The notes: generated by a model from the sequence alone, not told the origin. 64,000 bases of DNA from Rhipicephalus microplus (GCF_043290135.1 NC_134702.1:84045817-84109816), one strand, 5' to 3'. Shown: positions 47,838 through 58,440, counted from the first letter of the stretch. Program-made: numbers and translations.

Positions 47838-50348
47838 ACTATATATGTTCAACTAGCCCCCACTCAACCTTCTATAGCGGCAGGTTTGCATCTTACGCGC
47901 ACGCGACTGTTAGCACTCTGCGCCGTGCTTTGCCGCACATAGCCATTACGTGCCTGCTCAACTGAACGACGAGACCCAGAGATGTTCTACGTTGCAAGTG
48001 ACCCACGAGAGCCACGCAAACTTGGATTGCACTGCCTGTGGGATCGGCCCAGTTTTGATTGCGCTATATCCAAACGAAGCCTCAATTGGTAACGTTTTCG
48101 GGACAAATATATGCGCGAAGATAGCACACTTAACATATATTTAATGTGTATTGCACAACAATTAACTCACTCGTTTCGTTGACGCTCCAAGGTTCGCTTA
48201 TCGCTGATACCGACGAATCCATTGATGTGCCGTGATTTTTTCTTAATTAAAAGACATAGTCATGCCGATGCACTTTAGTACAATCCCCGACTACCTTCTT
48301 AATGTGAACAACCAGTTGTAGTGAGAAATTTTCGATCAGATGGCTGTGAATGAGACCATTTAGCAGTTTCCGTATGGATGCCAGTTCATCTCAACCTTGT
48401 TGAGCTGCGAGATGCGGACTGCCGCACCGGACTTTCAAGTACGCTTGCGTCGGACACAAGCGTTCTATAGGTCACAAAAATGAACTATACACAATTCATC
48501 ACCATGTATACTAGATACTCCCAGTTGCTGCTTCTTGTGTCCATTGGTTTCTTTATTTATTTTACATTTCGCTTTCTAATTTTCTACATTCACAGTCTGG
48601 TTCCTGCTGCTAGGCATGTTTAGGGGATTAAGTAGCCGGGCAATAAAGTAGCCCTCAACGCGTAGTCCAGCCAGAAAGTACTTCAACCCGGCCTAACTAA
48701 GAGGAAAAAAAAAAACCTCCTGCTAACCCTGCGCCAACGGGTGTCTCTCTCGGCTGTGCTGTCCCATGAAAACTTCCAAAATACTCTTTACGTCGCCGAA
48801 TTTCCATCAGTGTGCTTCGCGGAGCGTGGTTATCGAGTTCAGCCGGCTGTGACCTGAAGGAGAGAGCGAGAGAGAGAGACGCTGTAAACACCGCGACAAG
48901 CAATAACATGAGTTCGAAGTCAAATCTCGTGGACGAACGCCGCATTTACTGCCGATTTCGGTGCCGGAATATCTGCGGTCGCAAACGCAGTCCCCTGTAG
49001 CCTGACTGATGACTTGACGTCATTGCTCATTTAAATTCGCACAAGATAGAGTGGCCACGGGTGTCCTTCTTTCTCGAAGCCGCAGATTACGCGCACGCTA
49101 TTTCGGTCTTTGATTATGCAGAGCGATCGTGAGTCAAGGTCGGGATTTAGCGCCCCGCTGTCATGAAGTCATTGAGGCTGTTCGCGAATCTCGAACTAGA
49201 TGCATACCCGAGGACAGACCAGCTATGCGTTCTAATCGAAGCGTCGCCTTTCGCAAGCGGCTGCTGCGCACCGCTTCTGATTGCGTGTGATATAGACGGG
49301 TGACTTATTAACGAGGAGAAAACAGAGCGATAACTGCACAGTAAGCTGCTCAGCGTCACGTCTCCGCCGTTGAGGCAAAATTGAACGACTAATTGCAGTA
49401 TAGTTCTAGACACAAACGTACATTAATAGCGTTTGAACATTGTCCTAAACGCCATTGGTTGAACAGTGTGCCAGCATAAGTGAACTGCACGTATTTCCAG
49501 ATTTCGAAACGGAGGGCGTGTTTCTCCGAAACCTAGGAGCCAACTTCAGTGGAGTGGTGTCGGTGACAGCGCAGTTGAATCTGTTAACCGTGGGCAGGTA
49601 AATGTTAAACAATTAATCACCTCTTTCGCCTTTAGCGGTAGGGTTTAGGCTATAAACCACAAGAATAGCGTGTGACATAATCGTTTGTTACGATGCCAAG
49701 CATTGCGAAGAGAGGTCATGCAAGAACTGCGCAATAGGTTAAGTATATATCGACCGCCCAACTCGTTATGTTACAGGATGTAGGTTCTCTCTCTTACGGT
49801 GGAGGCATCGTGTTTCCAAAACAACAATACGGTTGTGACTAAATGGGATGCCCTTAGCGCATGCAGCCTGGAGGTCACCATAACATGAGTCGTCGCATGC
49901 GGAATCCACTGCCATGGGCCGCCTGCGAGTTGTCGCACGTCGGCACAGCTGGGCCAGGTCGAATAAAAGCACCACATCCCCGCAGTGCCCTTCAATGCCT
50001 CTATACATACGCGTGACGCTGCCCTTTAAACTCGCCGCCGCGCTGGGAAGGGCGCCAATGTTTACCCCGATGGCCAGAAGTGATTGAAGGGGGCGCATTG
50101 CAGCGCACTGCCCCAAGCAGCACCCGCCGGGACGAGGCACACCTGTGCATCGCACTTGCTTTTCTGGGGTCGCACGCTGTCCTCCTCTGCTTCGGTGCGC
50201 AGTCAATTCACAAACGCTCATTCAGGCAATAAGCTTCATATGGTAGACGGTGAATATATGATGTACGTTAAGATTATGAAAAGCGTTTGAAGTTATGCGA
50301 TAAGTTTATTCGAACATAGTGAGGCGTTCCAGTTAAGTAGTTGGACAA
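47838..50348. other. unassigned DNA
   Basis: Includes a GAGA tract near 48,860-48,880. Open frames up to 151 codons (49,766-50,221, minus) with no recognisable domain. Confidence 0.4.
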
Positions 50349-50415
50349 GGACAGAAGGGGAGACGATCACACCGACACGCCCTTGTCCAGTGGTGTGTCG
50401 TCACCCCTTCTGTCC
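50349..50415. repeat. fold-back sequence 3
   Basis: GGACAGAAGGGG (50,349-50,360) is exactly complementary to 50,404-50,415; pairing continues inward for about 12 bp with one mismatch and a one-base bulge. Confidence 0.8.
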
Positions 50416-52756
50416 TCACCCCAAGTAGTTGGCTGGAACACCCCGCAATGTGAAACCAATGAGGTGAAGCAAACACGATTTTTAGTCGAACAGACAGAAT
50501 TAGGTCCTCGTTCCGAGCAGGATGTGCGGTTGAAATTGGCTGATATGAAGTGCTGAACGCGCCAAGCGTGTTTGTTGTTGAAGCGCTGGGTGAATGAACC
50601 AGTGAAAAGGATGAAGGAGAGAGGGGAGAAGCGGCACACACAACGGCTGGGTTGCTGTTTAATCCTTTCCCAAGGGCCATTCGTTTAGCGTTATGTGACA
50701 ACTGACCCAGACTTCTACTGCAGTGCTTGCGGCGTTCCCCTACATCACTGGCGCGTTCACACAACATTTCCGTTGAAGTTTAGTGCGCTAAATACGGCCT
50801 TATTTCAGATGCGAGCCTCACGTAGGCGTCGAGCGCGAAATGAAAAGCCATGCCCACACAATATTGTGAAGTACTAGCCGCATTCACAAATATTTTATTA
50901 TTTAGCCAGCCGCCTTCGCTAAAGACATGTCCAGCATCAGGAGCGGTTTAAATTTCTCGTCGCTAAGTATTATGGCATTAGTACTTTCTATGAATACAGG
51001 TCTAGAAACATAACTTGACTGGTTGAGCTTTGAGTCACGCTTTAAATATAATAAACCCAGACATGAATGAACAAGTTGGTTAATAATTGAACAAATTAAT
51101 CAATTATTAAAATGTATAATTTTCATACATGCAGAATGACAACTATTAAACAGCACTCTCACTATAGGCGTGCAGGGAAGAGAAAGATTGCTCTGCACAA
51201 ATTGGCACTTTCAATGAAATATAATAACTGTAAGACACGGAGACAATGAATACAGAAAGAAAAGTGGTATCAATCATGATAACTGCTAAAATTGCTTGAA
51301 ATCGCCAAAGCAAAGCTCAATTCCAAGCTACTTTTTGGACATTTTGTTTGTTTATGTGCGCTGCGTTTACGATCCTTAAACACCCGATACGTAACCTTCT
51401 TCCGGCTGAAATGTTACAATGCTCCCCTGTCTCACGGACTCCCCATTGATTAAACACACTAACCTGAATGCCCCCACCCCGCACCTCCAATGTTCATTAT
51501 GATGCTTTTGCATGCGTAATTGTATAAGCCACACTTTCGTTTTAAGAGACGAGCAACTTGCGTAAACATGCATTATAGTTAACGCCGTGTGGAGTTACGC
51601 CTGCTAAAGGACTCCAGAATCTCACTGTCGTGAGGTAACTATCCAGAAGTTCAATATAAGAGTGGAAAGTGGGTTTAGCGAACTTATTATTCCATTATAC
51701 GGAACATACGGCTGTCCCGGTATATATTAGTTACTAAAGGCGCACGACAGCTTCGAGCATTTCCCCCGTCTATTCTGTGGAAAACATCTTCATCCCGTTG
51801 GTCAAGGCCTCCCATCCTCGAAGGTTGCCTTATTGCTTCTCCGATGCCCGTCTAACTGAGCGTCGCTTAACCGACGGAAAGGGCTGAAGCCGCATGCTAG
51901 CGTCGACATTCAATTATAGTCTGTTCATTCTATAGAGCCGCTCCGGCAGGCGTTTTTTCTTTCTTCTTTTAGTTCGCACGCCAAGCGTGGGACGCGGATC
52001 GCTTGCCCCGAGCACGTGTGTAACAGCGCCTTTGTCGTTACACGTTATCCATGGTTAGGCCTAGTGGCCGTGCTTGTTGTTTTACGCAATCCTTCCGGCC
52101 TTGACAAGGTCAGCGCTTGTGCGTGCACGTACGACGGGCGACGGCGCGATCTTTTGTTTTCGCCGTCTATTCTCGGTCTTTAACGAGCTTGTTGTTGCTG
52201 GCCCTTGCCCCTCCTCACACTGCACTCTCTACATGTTCTTCTACAGCCATACATCGTCGAGACGACCGCTGCTTGTACGCGAAATGCTGGTGCTTTTCGT
52301 TCTCCGATGTCGCGATTTCAAAACGCCGTTGTTTCAGAGCGTTGGCGCATCCTGTGTACTGTACTGTTCCGATGTGCTGCAATGGGCCGGTGACGTGCGT
52401 GGCGACACACTGTGAAAGGAAGGAAAGTCGCGCATGAATGAATTATTGTTTCCGCGATGAAAAAGAAAACAAAAGTACTTAAACTGCGAAAGATGGAGGA
52501 AGCGTAGAAGTAGGCAACTGTCGCAACTATACGGAAAGCATGGATATGTAGTTGCAAAAACACACTGCACAAAATTTTCAAAAAAAGGAAAGGAAGTGGA
52601 ATGGAAAGGGGTGCGGGTGTTGTGACTTTATAGATATATTCAATCGTAACTGAGATTGTGGGTCAGCATAAATGGCATTGCGAATGGTCTTGGTCTTTAA
52701 GTGCAGTGGTGTAACTATAGTCAATGGCTAGGCGTGTTGTAATCGCGCATATATAT
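50416..52756. other. unassigned DNA
   Basis: No gene or repeat recognised up to the LTR. Open frames of 60-113 codons at 52.1-52.6 kb overlap in several frames and both strands. Confidence 0.4.
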
Positions 52757-52909
52757 TGTTACGTAAAAATAGACACGCCTCGTGTCTATTTAAAATCTAT
52801 ATTCAAACTGATGCGTATGGCGTCGACTAAGGTGGAAGACAGCACGCACAACCGACAGACCACTTCCTCGTTGTCGTCTTCTGACCGCTGATACGTCAGC
52901 TACGTAGCA
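52757..52909 (-). repeat. 3' LTR of the Ty3/gypsy element
   Basis: 153 bp, one substitution relative to the 5' LTR. Preceded by ATAT, the left half of the TSD. Confidence 0.95.
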
Positions 52910-52930
52910 TTCCCCCCCCCCCCCCCCGGC
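52910..52930 (-). promoter_or_regulatory. candidate polypurine tract
   Basis: In element orientation an uninterrupted run of about 16 G and a final A directly touch the 3' LTR. A pure-G tract is unusual, and its length may have drifted by slippage; position fits plus-strand priming. Confidence 0.65.
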
Positions 52931-52955
52931 GGTAAAAGCGCCGTCTCGGTGCACA

Positions 52956-53144
52956 TTAACTACGGTCTTCAGCAGGCAGGTGGTAAGGTTTTAGCCTGCT
53001 GACGTGCACAACATCACTGGGTGTGGTTGCAGGCAGGCTTGTGGTCTCAGATGCAGGAATGATCTCATAGGTGACGTCGGTTACCTGGCGGATGATACGG
53101 TAAGGACCCATGTAGCGAGACAGCAACTTCTTTGATAAGCCAAC
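52956..53144 (-). pseudogene. pol: integrase C-terminal GPY/F module and end of pol
   Basis: Beyond the duplication, one frame reads 'YMGPYRIIRQVTDVTYEIIP' and 'DVVHVSRLKPYH', the GPY/F module that follows the integrase core in many Ty3/gypsy elements, and ends at TAA 52,956-52,958, about 30 bp before the polypurine tract. No chromodomain seen. Confidence 0.8.
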
Positions 53145-53190
53145 TCGACGAACTGGGCACTACAGGATCGACGAACTGGGCACTACAGGA
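53145..53190 (-). repeat. 23-bp tandem duplication in integrase
   Basis: Positions 53,145-53,167 are repeated exactly at 53,168-53,190. 23 bp is not a multiple of three, so the duplication shifts the frame between the core and the GPY/F module. Confidence 0.95.
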
Positions 53191-53236
53191 GAACAAGAGA
53201 ACTGGGTGAGAGGTGAACGTCAGCATGCCGGCTGTC

Positions 53237-53990
53237 CTAGATGGCTTTCTGGGTGGCTTGCGAAGCCGAAAGTCTAGAGCGGGCGATCTGACGTGCGTGG
53301 TCGGCACGAGCAATAGCGTCGCGTGCATATTCGGTTGACGGTGTTGTAGTGGTTGGAAGTAGGGTGTCGAGTGGTAACTTCGGATCACGGCCATAAAGCA
53401 AATAAAAGGGTGAATAACCAGTAGTGTCGTGGCGCGAAGAATTGTACGCGAAGGTCACGTGAGGTAGCGCCAGGTCATAGTCATGGTGGTCGGAGGACAC
53501 ATACATCGCGAGCATGTCCGTTAGGGTCTGATTTAGCCGTTGGGTAAGGCCATTTGTTTGGGGATGGTAAGAAGTGGTCAGCTTGTGGTGCATCGAGGAA
53601 GAGCGCAGAAGATCGTCGATCACACGGGACAAAAATGCGCGGCCGCGATCCGTGAGTAATTGGCGAGGAGCGCCATGGTGTAGGATGACGTCGTGGAGCA
53701 AAAAGTCCGCAACGTCAGTAGCGGTGCTGGTGGGGAGCGCTCGAGTGATGGCATACCTAGTCGCGTAGTCTATAGCAACGGTGACCCACTTGTTGCCCGA
53801 TTTCGACTCGAGAAAAGGACCGAGAAGATCTATACCAACACGGAAGAAAGGTTCGGTTGGGATGGAGATCGGTTGAAGAAGCCCAGCCGGGGGCACACTA
53901 GGTCGCTTCCTACGTTGGCATTTATCGCAGGAGGACACGTAACGGCGAACGGACCGGCGAGACCGCGCCAAAAGAAGCGGCGCGCACGCG
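53237..53990 (-). pseudogene. pol: integrase catalytic core, Glu replaced by Gln
   Basis: Real homology begins at 'SVRRYVSSCDKCQRRKR' (second half of the zinc finger); the earlier part of the open frame (to 54,133) is out of frame. The core has VGIDLLGPF (first Asp, residue 102 of the open frame) and LLTDRGRAF (second Asp, 162). Exactly 35 residues further, 'HPQTNGLTQRLNQT' has Gln (codon CAA at 53,540-53,542, residue 198) where the D,D-35-E catalytic Glu is expected. 'VTFAYNSSRHDTTGYSPFYL' follows as in gypsy integrases. The frame then stops at 53,237 near the duplicated region. Confidence 0.92.
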
Positions 53991-54671
53991 GACGTACGTC
54001 CGAGATACACCCAGATGACCAGCAGTTGGTTCATCGTGAAGCTCGTGCAGCACGGTTGAACGCAAATTTTTCGGCACGACAAGAAGGAGCTCAGGGCTAT
54101 CTGGCTGGAGGCTACGATGGTACAGCATGCCATTCAGGAGGACGTACATGCGAAGTGACGTGTCGTTCGGGGCAGATTCGAGACGGTCAATAAATTGTCG
54201 CAGAGAAGCATCACGACGTTGTTCATCACCAGTTTGAAGAAACTGGGACATTGACATGGCGCTGAGGCTAGGCTCGATGTCTGGTTCGTCGGGCTGATCA
54301 ACAGTGTAGCGGGATAAGCAATCGGCGTCCAGATGGAGACGTCCAGACTTATAAGCAACCAAGTAGGAATACTCCTGTAGGCGTAATGCCCAACGACCAA
54401 GTCGTCCAGTGGGGTCCTTCAGAGAAGAAAGCCAACACAGCGCGTGATGATCTGTGATGACACGGAAAGGGCGGCCATACAAGTAAGGACGGAATTTTGA
54501 AACCGCCCAAACAAGAGCGAGACATTCCCGTTCTGTTATAGAATAATTGCGTTCAGACTTAGAAAGCAGACGGCTTGCGTACGCGATTACACGGTCGTTG
54601 CCCCGCTGAATTTGCGCCAAAACTGCACCAATTCCGTGACCACTTGCGTCTGTTTGCACTTCTTTGTGCAA
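53980..54671 (-). pseudogene. pol: RNase H and integrase N-terminal zinc-binding region
   Basis: After a further break near 54,665-54,680 the frame reads VQTDASGHGIGAVLAQ (first catalytic Asp), 'SITERECLALVWAV' (Glu) and 'VITDHHALCWL' (Asp), a complete RNase H with 'LGRWALRLQEYSY' and 'ADCLSR' after it. The His part of the integrase HHCC finger follows in 'LHELHDEPTAGHLGVSRT'; the Cys part (SSCDKC) is in the next frame, so a small indel lies near 53,970-54,000. Confidence 0.88.
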
Positions 54672-54749
54672 GAATAGGAGGTGTCGTTAGAGCGGTGATT
54701 AGCTGAGAGAAGGCGTCAGCTTGAGGAGGGCCCCAAGAAAATGGAATGT

Positions 54750-54995
54750 CTTGTTTAGAAGGTCGGTGAGTGGCCGTGCGAGTGCCGCAAAGTTTTTCAC
54801 GAACCGGCGAAAGTAGGAGCAGAGGCCCACAAAACTGCGAACATCATGGACAGAGCGTTGGACTGGGAAGTTTGTTACAGCGCGTACTTTCGCCGGGTCT
54901 GGCCGTACGCCGGCAGCGTCAACAAGGTGACCCAATACGGTAATTTGATGAAGACTGAAGTGGCACTTGGAGGAATTGAGCTGCAGGCCGGCCCG
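54750..54995 (-). pseudogene. pol: end of RT (connection region)
   Basis: In frame after the TGA: 'GLQLNSSKCHFSLHQITVLG', 'VRPDPAKVRAVTNFPV', 'SFVGLCSYFRRFVKNFA', the typical segment after the Ty3/gypsy RT palm. A one-base change in frame occurs at about 54,750-54,760; the following ~75 bp are read in another frame ('WGPPQADAFSQLI'). Confidence 0.85.
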
Positions 54996-56470
54996 TCAAA
55001 ATATGGATAGAACGGTCGAAAGGCGTTCAAGGTGGGTTGCAAAGGTAGGTGAGAAAATGATCACGTCGTTCAGGTAACACAAACATGTCGACCATTTAAA
55101 TCCTTGTAGGAGCGTGTCCACCATTCTCTCGAAGGTCGCTGGAGCGTTGCAGAGCCCGAATGGCATGACCTTGAATTGGTAAAGACCGGCAGGGGTAACG
55201 AAGGCGATCTTTTCTCGGTCCGTGTCATCTACAGCAATTTGCCAGTAGCCAGATCGGAGGTCGAGAGATGAAAAGAAGGTGGCGCCATGGAGGCAATCAA
55301 GGGCATCGTCAATGCGTGGTAGAGGGTACACGTCTTTTTTGCTAATTTTGTTGAGGTGGCGATAATCAATGCAGAAACGCCATGAGCCGTCTTTGTTTTT
55401 TACTAATACCACGGGAGATGCCCAAGGGCTCGTTGATGGTTCGATTACGTTTTTCGTAAGCATTTTGGCCACTTCTTTCTGAATCACTTCTCGCTCGGAC
55501 GCTGACACGCTGTACGGCCGATGGTGAATGGGCGCAGAGTCACCAGTGTTGATTCGGTGAGTGACAATTTTAGTCTGGCCCAAGGGACGATCGTCGGCGT
55601 CGAAAATGTCACTGTATGAGGCCAAAACTTGGCAGAGAGCGTCGGCCTGGTGAGGCGACAGCTCCGATCCAATCATGTTTCGAAAAATACCATCGTCTGA
55701 GCTGGGTGACCGTGAGACTGCGCTTCGATCAAGAGCAGATACAGCGACAACACTGACATCATCCTCTGTTATGGCAGTTAGCTTGGCTAGAAACATCTGG
55801 CAGGGCAACACTTGAGGGGTGAAACCAAAGTTAAGGAGCGGAAGTAACACACAGTTATCCGCTATGGTCGCGATGGTATAGGGCATGGTAACACTGCGCG
55901 TCAGCCGAACGTCAGTAATTGGCGTAACGATATAATCACCGTCAGGAACGGGAGGGGTCGATGACAAAGACACGTACGTGACGGCTCGAGGTGGCAGGCG
56001 AACGAAAGTGGTTGGGCTCAAGCGGCTGGTGGGCTTTGCAGAGTAGTCGGCAAATATTGGTAGATCAAGGCTGAGGGTACCAGACGAACAATCAATTAAG
56101 GCCGAGTGTGCCGAAAGGAAATCAAGGCCAAGTATGAGGTCATGAGGGCAGCAGGCTAGCATGGCAAAAAGGACCATGGCGTGACGACCGGCAATGCTGA
56201 CACGAACAGTGCACATTCCGATTACTGGTACAGTACCGCCATCGGCAACACGTATTGCCTGCGTCGTAGATAGCGTCATAATCTTTTGTAAGCGGCAGCG
56301 TAGAGAAGCGCTCATAATAGACAGGTGCGCACCTGTGTCAATGAGGGCGGTCACAGGAACATGGTCGACTTGTACTTCAAGCAGGCTATGGTGCGTGGGA
56401 AGCGTCAGTAGAAGATTTTCGGCTGTCATTGATATTGCAGCTTCACCTCTATAAGCTGCAATATCTAGTT
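54996..56470 (-). pseudogene. pol: protease and reverse transcriptase, catalytic Asp changed
   Basis: Open from the frameshift site; the first ATG is 56,429 and gives 477 codons. Aspartic protease: ALIDTGAHLSIM with the active-site DTG at residues 31-33 and 'DLILGLDFL' near 100. RT from about residue 275: 'IEPSTSPWASPVVLVKNKDG', 'WRFCIDYRHLNK', 'SSLDLRSGYWQI' (motif A Asp present), 'VMPFGLCNAPATF'. The active-site box is CYLNDVII (55,065-55,076, residues 452-455): the first Asp of the YLDD box is Asn (codon AAC, 55,068-55,070), which should abolish polymerisation. The frame ends at TGA 54,996-54,998; RT sequence continues in frame beyond it. Confidence 0.93.
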
Positions 56471-56474
56471 TTCC
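56431..56474 (-). promoter_or_regulatory. candidate -1 ribosomal frameshift signal between gag and pol
   Basis: In element orientation GGAAAAC (56,474-56,468; codons G GAA AAC) is followed by the gag stop TAG. A perfect 13-bp stem then runs from the G of that stop: GATATTGCAGCTT pairs with AAGCTGCAATATC across a 9-nt loop. pol is open in the -1 frame through this point. The A-site slip AAC to AAA is favourable; the P-site slip GAA to GGA is imperfect. The spacer to the full stem is 2 nt, shorter than usual, but the AT-rich base of the stem could open and leave a 7-bp stem. Confidence 0.6.
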
Positions 56475-56830
56475 TGCTGCGGTCGTCCAGAGAAGCTCGG
56501 CGAGGAAAAGCGCCGAGGTGGCGGAGAGCGGGATTGGCGACGTAGCGGCGACGGGGAGCGAGAGCTGCGGCCACCGGACGAAGGGGCGTCAGTGTAGCGG
56601 CGACCGGGCAAAGGGGCGTCAGTGGAAGGCTCGTAAGATGACGACGAATAGAAATTGAAGGGTGCGGCGACAGAACGTCGAGGGGTCGTCGGATGCATGA
56701 GCGCTGAGGTAGAGAAAGTCTGACGTGGTTGGTTTGACCAACGGCGGCGACAATAGCGAGAAACGTGCCCAGGCTGGTGGCAGGAAAAACAAATAGGCCG
56801 GTCGTCGGGTGTTCGCCATTCCGAAGGGTT
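56465..56830 (-). pseudogene. gag, nucleocapsid with CCHC zinc knuckle
   Basis: The frame reads ICFSCHQPGHVSRYC (near 56,755-56,799), a perfect CX2CX4HX4C knuckle that binds the element's RNA, followed by an Arg/Ser/Pro-rich basic tail ('RSRSPPPRRF' type). It ends at TAG 56,465-56,467, taken as the natural gag stop, directly at the frameshift signal. Only one knuckle is present. Confidence 0.85.
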
Positions 56831-57354
56831 AGGAAGGGCATTGTTGAAGGTGAACGGCGAGCGTGTCCTCGGGAGTAGGACGGGACTTCAGGGCGAGTCA
56901 AGGGACATGCTGATGGAAGGCCGAGGTTCGCAAACTCCTGCCTCACCACAGCTTGTATTAACGCCACTGACGGCTGTTTTTGGTCAGAGGCGAGCGTTGC
57001 GAAAACGGGTGGCTGAAGAGGAGCCGGACAGGCGGCTTCGATTTCCCGACGAACAATGCATGTGACGTTGTCATACGTGGGGGACTGGCGGGCGGCTTCA
57101 CACGATGAGGCTACGGCTGGGTTGGGCAGCCGGGTGAATCGCTGAGTAATAAGGTGACTCTTGGCTTCTTCGAACAGCCGGCACTCTTTAATGATGGCGT
57201 CGATGGTGACAACGTTGTTGTAAACTAGTAGATTAAATGCGTCGTCTGCTATGCCTTTCAGCACATGAGCCACTTTCTCAGACTCACTCATGTGCTCGTC
57301 AATCTGGCGGCATAGGGCGATGACGTCGTGAATGTACGCGACGTACGACTCCAT
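56830..57354 (-). pseudogene. gag, middle part (capsid C-terminus)
   Basis: In frame with the first segment after the TAG. 'VAYIHDVIALCRQIDEHMSE' and 'KVAHVLKGIADDAFNLLVYN' continue the capsid domain (the KI-x-HVLKGI-x-D-x-F motif is typical). At roughly 56,850-56,900 the frame changes by one, after which the original protein goes on in the frame of the zinc knuckle. The open frame itself runs on to 56,449 but its last ~125 codons are out of frame and not gag. Confidence 0.8.
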
Positions 57355-57711
57355 CTACGTCTGTGCACGAGCCGCCAGTTGATTCCGCGCTGCGATCTGC
57401 CGCCCAACGGTGTCGCCAAAAAGGTCGCGGATATTCTCTTTAAAGGAGTCCCAGCTCGTTATCTCCGCTTCGTGCGTCTCGAACCACACTCGCGGTGGGC
57501 CATCGAGGTAAAAAAGCACATTGGCAAGCATAAGAGTCGGGTCCCACCTATAGCTTGCGCTGACCCGTTCGTACCGGTTGATTAATTTGTCGACGTCTAC
57601 GCCATCCTGAGCGGAAAATACACCGGGATCACGAGCAGGAGGTAGAACGACGTATGTAGAAGTCACGGTGGGGGCAGGTGGCGAAGACGATGGTTGTTCA
57701 ACCTGTGACAT
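57355..57711 (-). pseudogene. gag, N-terminal part, ended by a premature TAG
   Basis: Starts at the first ATG after the primer-binding site, about 80 bp downstream. 118 codons; after a Pro/Ser-rich start come 'FSAQDGVDVDKLINRYERV', 'ANVLFYLDGPPRVWFETH' and 'WDSFKENIRDLFGD', which match the retrotransposon gag (capsid) domain. The frame stops at TAG (57,355-57,357) and continues open in the same frame immediately beyond, so this is a nonsense change inside gag and not its natural end. Gag would form the particle in which reverse transcription occurs. Confidence 0.85.
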
Positions 57712-57766
57712 GGTTGGACCTATGATGATGCGGCCATTGCGGAGCTTCGTGATGAAGACGGGGAAG

Positions 57767-57784
57767 TACCCCGCACCTCCACCA
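57767..57784 (-). promoter_or_regulatory. candidate primer-binding site
   Basis: Begins TGGTGGAGGTGCGGGG six bases inside the 5' LTR. The leading TGG would pair with the CCA end of a host tRNA. I could not identify the tRNA. Confidence 0.6.
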
Positions 57785-57790
57785 GAAAGA

Positions 57791-57943
57791 TGTTACGTAA
57801 AAATAGACACGCCTCGTGTCTATTTAAAATCTATATTCAAACTGATGCGTATGGCGTCGACTAAGATGGAAGACAGCACGCACAACCGACAGACCACTTC
57901 CTCGTTGTCGTCTTCTGACCGCTGATACGTCAGCTACGTAGCA
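57791..57943 (-). repeat. 5' LTR of the Ty3/gypsy element
   Basis: 153 bp, TG...CA ends in element orientation (TGCTACGTAG...ACGTAACA). Contains a TATA-like TTTTAAATA followed by an inverted repeat (AGACACG with CGTGTCT) near 57,805-57,822, where transcription could start and the R region lie. Differs from the other LTR only at 57,866 (A against G at 52,832 on the plus strand). Confidence 0.95.
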
Positions 57944-57947
57944 ATAT

Positions 57948-58179
57948 TAAACAAATACCCTACTTTGGGTCTCCTGCAAACGCGAATAATTACTTTTGTC
58001 TGACGACCTTGCAATCAAAAGTATTTACTAACCTTTTTCTCTCTCTATGAGATCGTCATCACATTGGAAAAACCGGACAGCGCAGATTTCAGAGAACCTT
58101 GAGGCTTCACGCCTGAAAGAAAATCCTGCCAGCTCAACTTGGCGCACGCCGATGAAACTGCGAAGCTGATGGCGTGCAG
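57948..58179. other. unassigned DNA
   Basis: Short unique stretch right of the retrotransposon. Confidence 0.4.
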
Positions 58180-58440
58180 AGGGGTTGAATGAAGTTGGAG
58201 TGAAGTGGGATGAAATGGCAATGAAGTTGTAAATAAGTGGGATGATGTGGGAATGGCGTAGGATGAAGTGAGAGCGAAATGGGGTGAGGTGGGAATGAAG
58301 TTGGAACGAAGTGAGATGAAGTGGGAATGAAGTTGGAATGAAGTGAGATGAAGTGAGAATGAAGCTAGAATTAAGTGGGATGAAGTAGAAATGAAGTTAA
58401 AATAAAGCGAGATGAAGTGGAATTTAAGTTAAACTGATGT
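58180..58440 (+). repeat. ~32-bp degenerate minisatellite (GGAATGAAGT)
   Basis: Repeats of GGGATGAAGTGGGAATGAAG-type units with a period of about 16 and 32 bp, decaying toward the right. Confidence 0.85.

Larger units (their letters stand above)
52757..57943 (-). mobile_element. Ty3/gypsy LTR retrotransposon, full length, defective
   Basis: A 5187-bp element on the minus strand with two 153-bp LTRs, a primer-binding site, gag with a zinc knuckle, a frameshift gag-pol junction, pol in the order protease, RT, RNase H, integrase, and a polypurine tract. The order RT-RNase H-integrase is that of Ty3/gypsy (Metaviridae), not copia. ATAT flanks both ends (52,753-52,756 and 57,944-57,947) as a 4-bp TSD. 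No envelope gene. It carries at least two stops, several frame changes, a 23-bp duplication and changed catalytic residues in RT and integrase, so it cannot move by itself. Confidence 0.95.

Noticed and set aside
48697..48945. 82-codon frame with a signal-peptide-like hydrophobic stretch
   Set aside because: The hydrophobic stretch is the only feature; the opposite strand is equally open, and no cleavage context or mature domain is recognisable.
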